Of a stretch of DNA of 43,798 nt, positions 42,759 through 43,798 are shown piece by piece. The notes below the pieces were generated by a model. The model had not been told where the DNA came from. It saw only the letters and a program-made list of their open reading frames with translations, and made no database searches. Numbering within the stretch: position 1 is the first letter of the stretch; every line of letters starts with the position of its first letter. The position numbers and the translations under genes were made by a program. The stretch is from an uncultured Neomegalonema sp. Lineage in GTDB: Bacteria; Pseudomonadota; Alphaproteobacteria; Rhodobacterales; Rhodobacteraceae. The DNA is taken from contig CALKBI010000027.1 in the NCBI GenBank assembly GCA_937990185.1, positions 1 through 43,798 on the forward strand, read 5' to 3'.

Positions 42759-43604
42759 ATGTCCTTGAAAAATGGACGTAAAGATGAGGGACGAGTTACG
42801 TTTCTCGCCTTTGGTTTTGTCACTGTAGTTTGGATAGTCACAGCGGGGATAGTCGGTTTTTTTGGTAAGACCAAGGTTTCAGGGGAATTCGGCGATAGCT
42901 TCGGAACAATTACTGCACTGTTCTCAGGCCTAGCCTTCGCAGGTATCATCATAACTCTTTATCTCCAACGCGGCGATCTCCAACTCCAACGGGAGATGCT
43001 CGAAGCGCAATACGAGGAACTAAAAGCGACACGGGAAGAACTCGCAGGTCAGAAGGAACAGATGGAGCTTCAAAATCGCTTTATTGAACGTCAAAACTTT
43101 GAGGCGACGTTCTTTCGACTGATCGAGTCATTCAACCTGCTGATTTCCTCTTTCACTGAAATGAGAGGTCGACCAGACAATCGACACACGCTTACTGGAC
43201 GCGAAGTGCTCGAGGGTTACGCGTCACGCCTAACGCCAGGGTGGGTTAGGAACGTGCGAACACCACGGACTTCTGAACAAGAATTTCAAAATTATATGAA
43301 ATTATTCAATGATTCTGAAGAACATCTCGGTCCGTATTTTCGGACACTTTTATCATTGCTACAATACCTCGACACACACGTTAAAGAAACGTCTGTTGAC
43401 TATGTTAGTATTTTTGAATCACAACTTTCAAAACATGAACTACACCTGATCTTAATGCACTCAGCTTTTCATGCCGAGGCCAAAGAATTAAAATCCAAGG
43501 CTGAAAAGTTTTGCCTTCTCAAAAATTTACCCAATCACTATCGCGACAACCATCCATCCGCGTTCGAAAAAATTGCAGCTTCGGCATTCGGTAGCACACT
43601 ATGA
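42759..43604 (+). CDS. Putative phage abortive-infection protein (putAbiC family), first of a tandem pair
   Basis: The 281-residue product has two membrane helices (about 14-35 and 50-70), a long charged coiled coil (about 71-112), then NFEATFFRLIESFN (113 onward). A C-terminal part has LGPYFRTLLSLLQYLDTH, YVSIFESQLSKHELHLILMH and a KFCLLKNL stretch. This order matches the putAbiC family (PF16872, putative phage abortive infection) as I know it; no biochemical activity is established. G+C is low (18 of 60 at 43261-43320). I chose ATG 42759; the frame is open from 42621 and an AAGGAG sits 8 bases before an ATC codon at 42705. The stop overlaps the next gene (ATGA). Confidence 0.8.
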   Translation: MSLKNGRKDEGRVTFLAFGFVTVVWIVTAGIVGFFGKTKVSGEFGDSFGTITALFSGLAFAGIIITLYLQRGDLQLQREMLEAQYEELKATREELAGQKEQMELQNRFIERQNFEATFFRLIESFNLLISSFTEMRGRPDNRHTLTGREVLEGYASRLTPGWVRNVRTPRTSEQEFQNYMKLFNDSEEHLGPYFRTLLSLLQYLDTHVKETSVDYVSIFESQLSKHELHLILMHSAFHAEAKELKSKAEKFCLLKNLPNHYRDNHPSAFEKIAASAFGSTL

Positions 43605-43798
43605 CCCACACCCCCGAAAAAGACGCCTTTCCGTTCTGGCCCCTTATCATCGGAGCAACGGCTATTGTGTTCACACTTTGGGGCGGGGGATTTCTCTTCA
43701 TCCGCTATGTCCTGATTGGCGATTGGGAAACACGCGCCCAAGCGGGCGATACGTTTGGTGGCATTACCTCTCTCTTTTCCGGCCTCGCCTTTGCCGGG
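43601..43798 (+). CDS. Second putAbiC-type membrane protein, truncated by window edge
   Basis: From ATG 43601 (overlapping the upstream stop, ATGA) 66 codons run to the window end. The product starts MTHTPEKDAFPFWPLIIGAT, has one helix (about 13-37), and reaches a segment GDTFGGITSLFSGLAFAG (49-66) that matches residues 45-62 of the upstream protein at 15 of 18 positions. The two therefore share the membrane domain of one family. Its G+C is nearer the host (31 of 60 at 43621-43680), so the pair is probably not a very recent duplication. The rest of the gene is not visible. Confidence 0.75.
   Translation, partial: MTHTPEKDAFPFWPLIIGATAIVFTLWGGGFLFIRYVLIGDWETRAQAGDTFGGITSLFSGLAFAG

Overview
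The window is chromosomal DNA of an alphaproteobacterium, fairly GC-rich, with tightly packed and often translationally coupled genes. The basis is the order pyrB - dihydroorotase-like gene - plsY - dprA - topA - rnr, which is common in that class, together with an alphaproteobacterial-type Mrp/ApbC gene group and a divergent SDH/fumarase cluster. I cannot place it below class. No tRNA, rRNA, CRISPR array, IS element or prophage was seen.

Layout. 1-130 (-) is the N-terminus of an unnamed gene running off the left edge, followed by a repeat-rich spacer. 608-5824 (+) is a compact run: pyrB, a low-GC membrane protein gene wedged between pyrB and a degenerate dihydroorotase, plsY, a DUF938 methyltransferase and dprA. 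5825-7560 is an AT-rich islet with two unknown membrane proteins and one small protein. Then come a periplasmic HtrA protease (-), topA and rnr (+), a 0.9 kb spacer with a strong nested fold and an extremely AT-rich block, a TadG-like VWA protein (+) and an aminopeptidase P (-). 18716-21430 (+) is a DUF6494 / Mrp / biotin-lipoate-ligase-like / DUF6505 module, followed by uvrD (-).

24360-37231 is almost entirely + strand and looks like a metabolic unit: a four-subunit succinate dehydrogenase/fumarate reductase in the order B-anchor-anchor-A, a two-subunit class I hydratase (fumarase/tartrate dehydratase type), two TauE/SafE permeases, a D-2-hydroxyacid dehydrogenase and a complete branched-chain-amino-acid-type ABC importer. 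A low-GC opposite-strand ORF with ADP-ribosyltransferase-like features interrupts it. The chemistry implied (C-C desaturation, hydration, alcohol oxidation, plus import and export) could be ordinary C4 metabolism or a pathway for a substituted C4 acid.

37247-39670 (-) holds rpmI-rplT, a clear intrinsic terminator, dusA and an overlapping phytanoyl-CoA-dioxygenase-like gene. 39786-42566 (+) holds a sulfite-oxidase-like molybdoprotein and thrS with a hairpin-rich leader. At the right end two overlapping genes share the membrane segment of the putative abortive-infection (putAbiC) family; the second is cut by the window edge. This tandem pair is the best candidate for an undescribed system.

Several short hairpin repeats, most with three-base loops between GC dinucleotides, and longer extragenic palindromes are scattered through the spacers.
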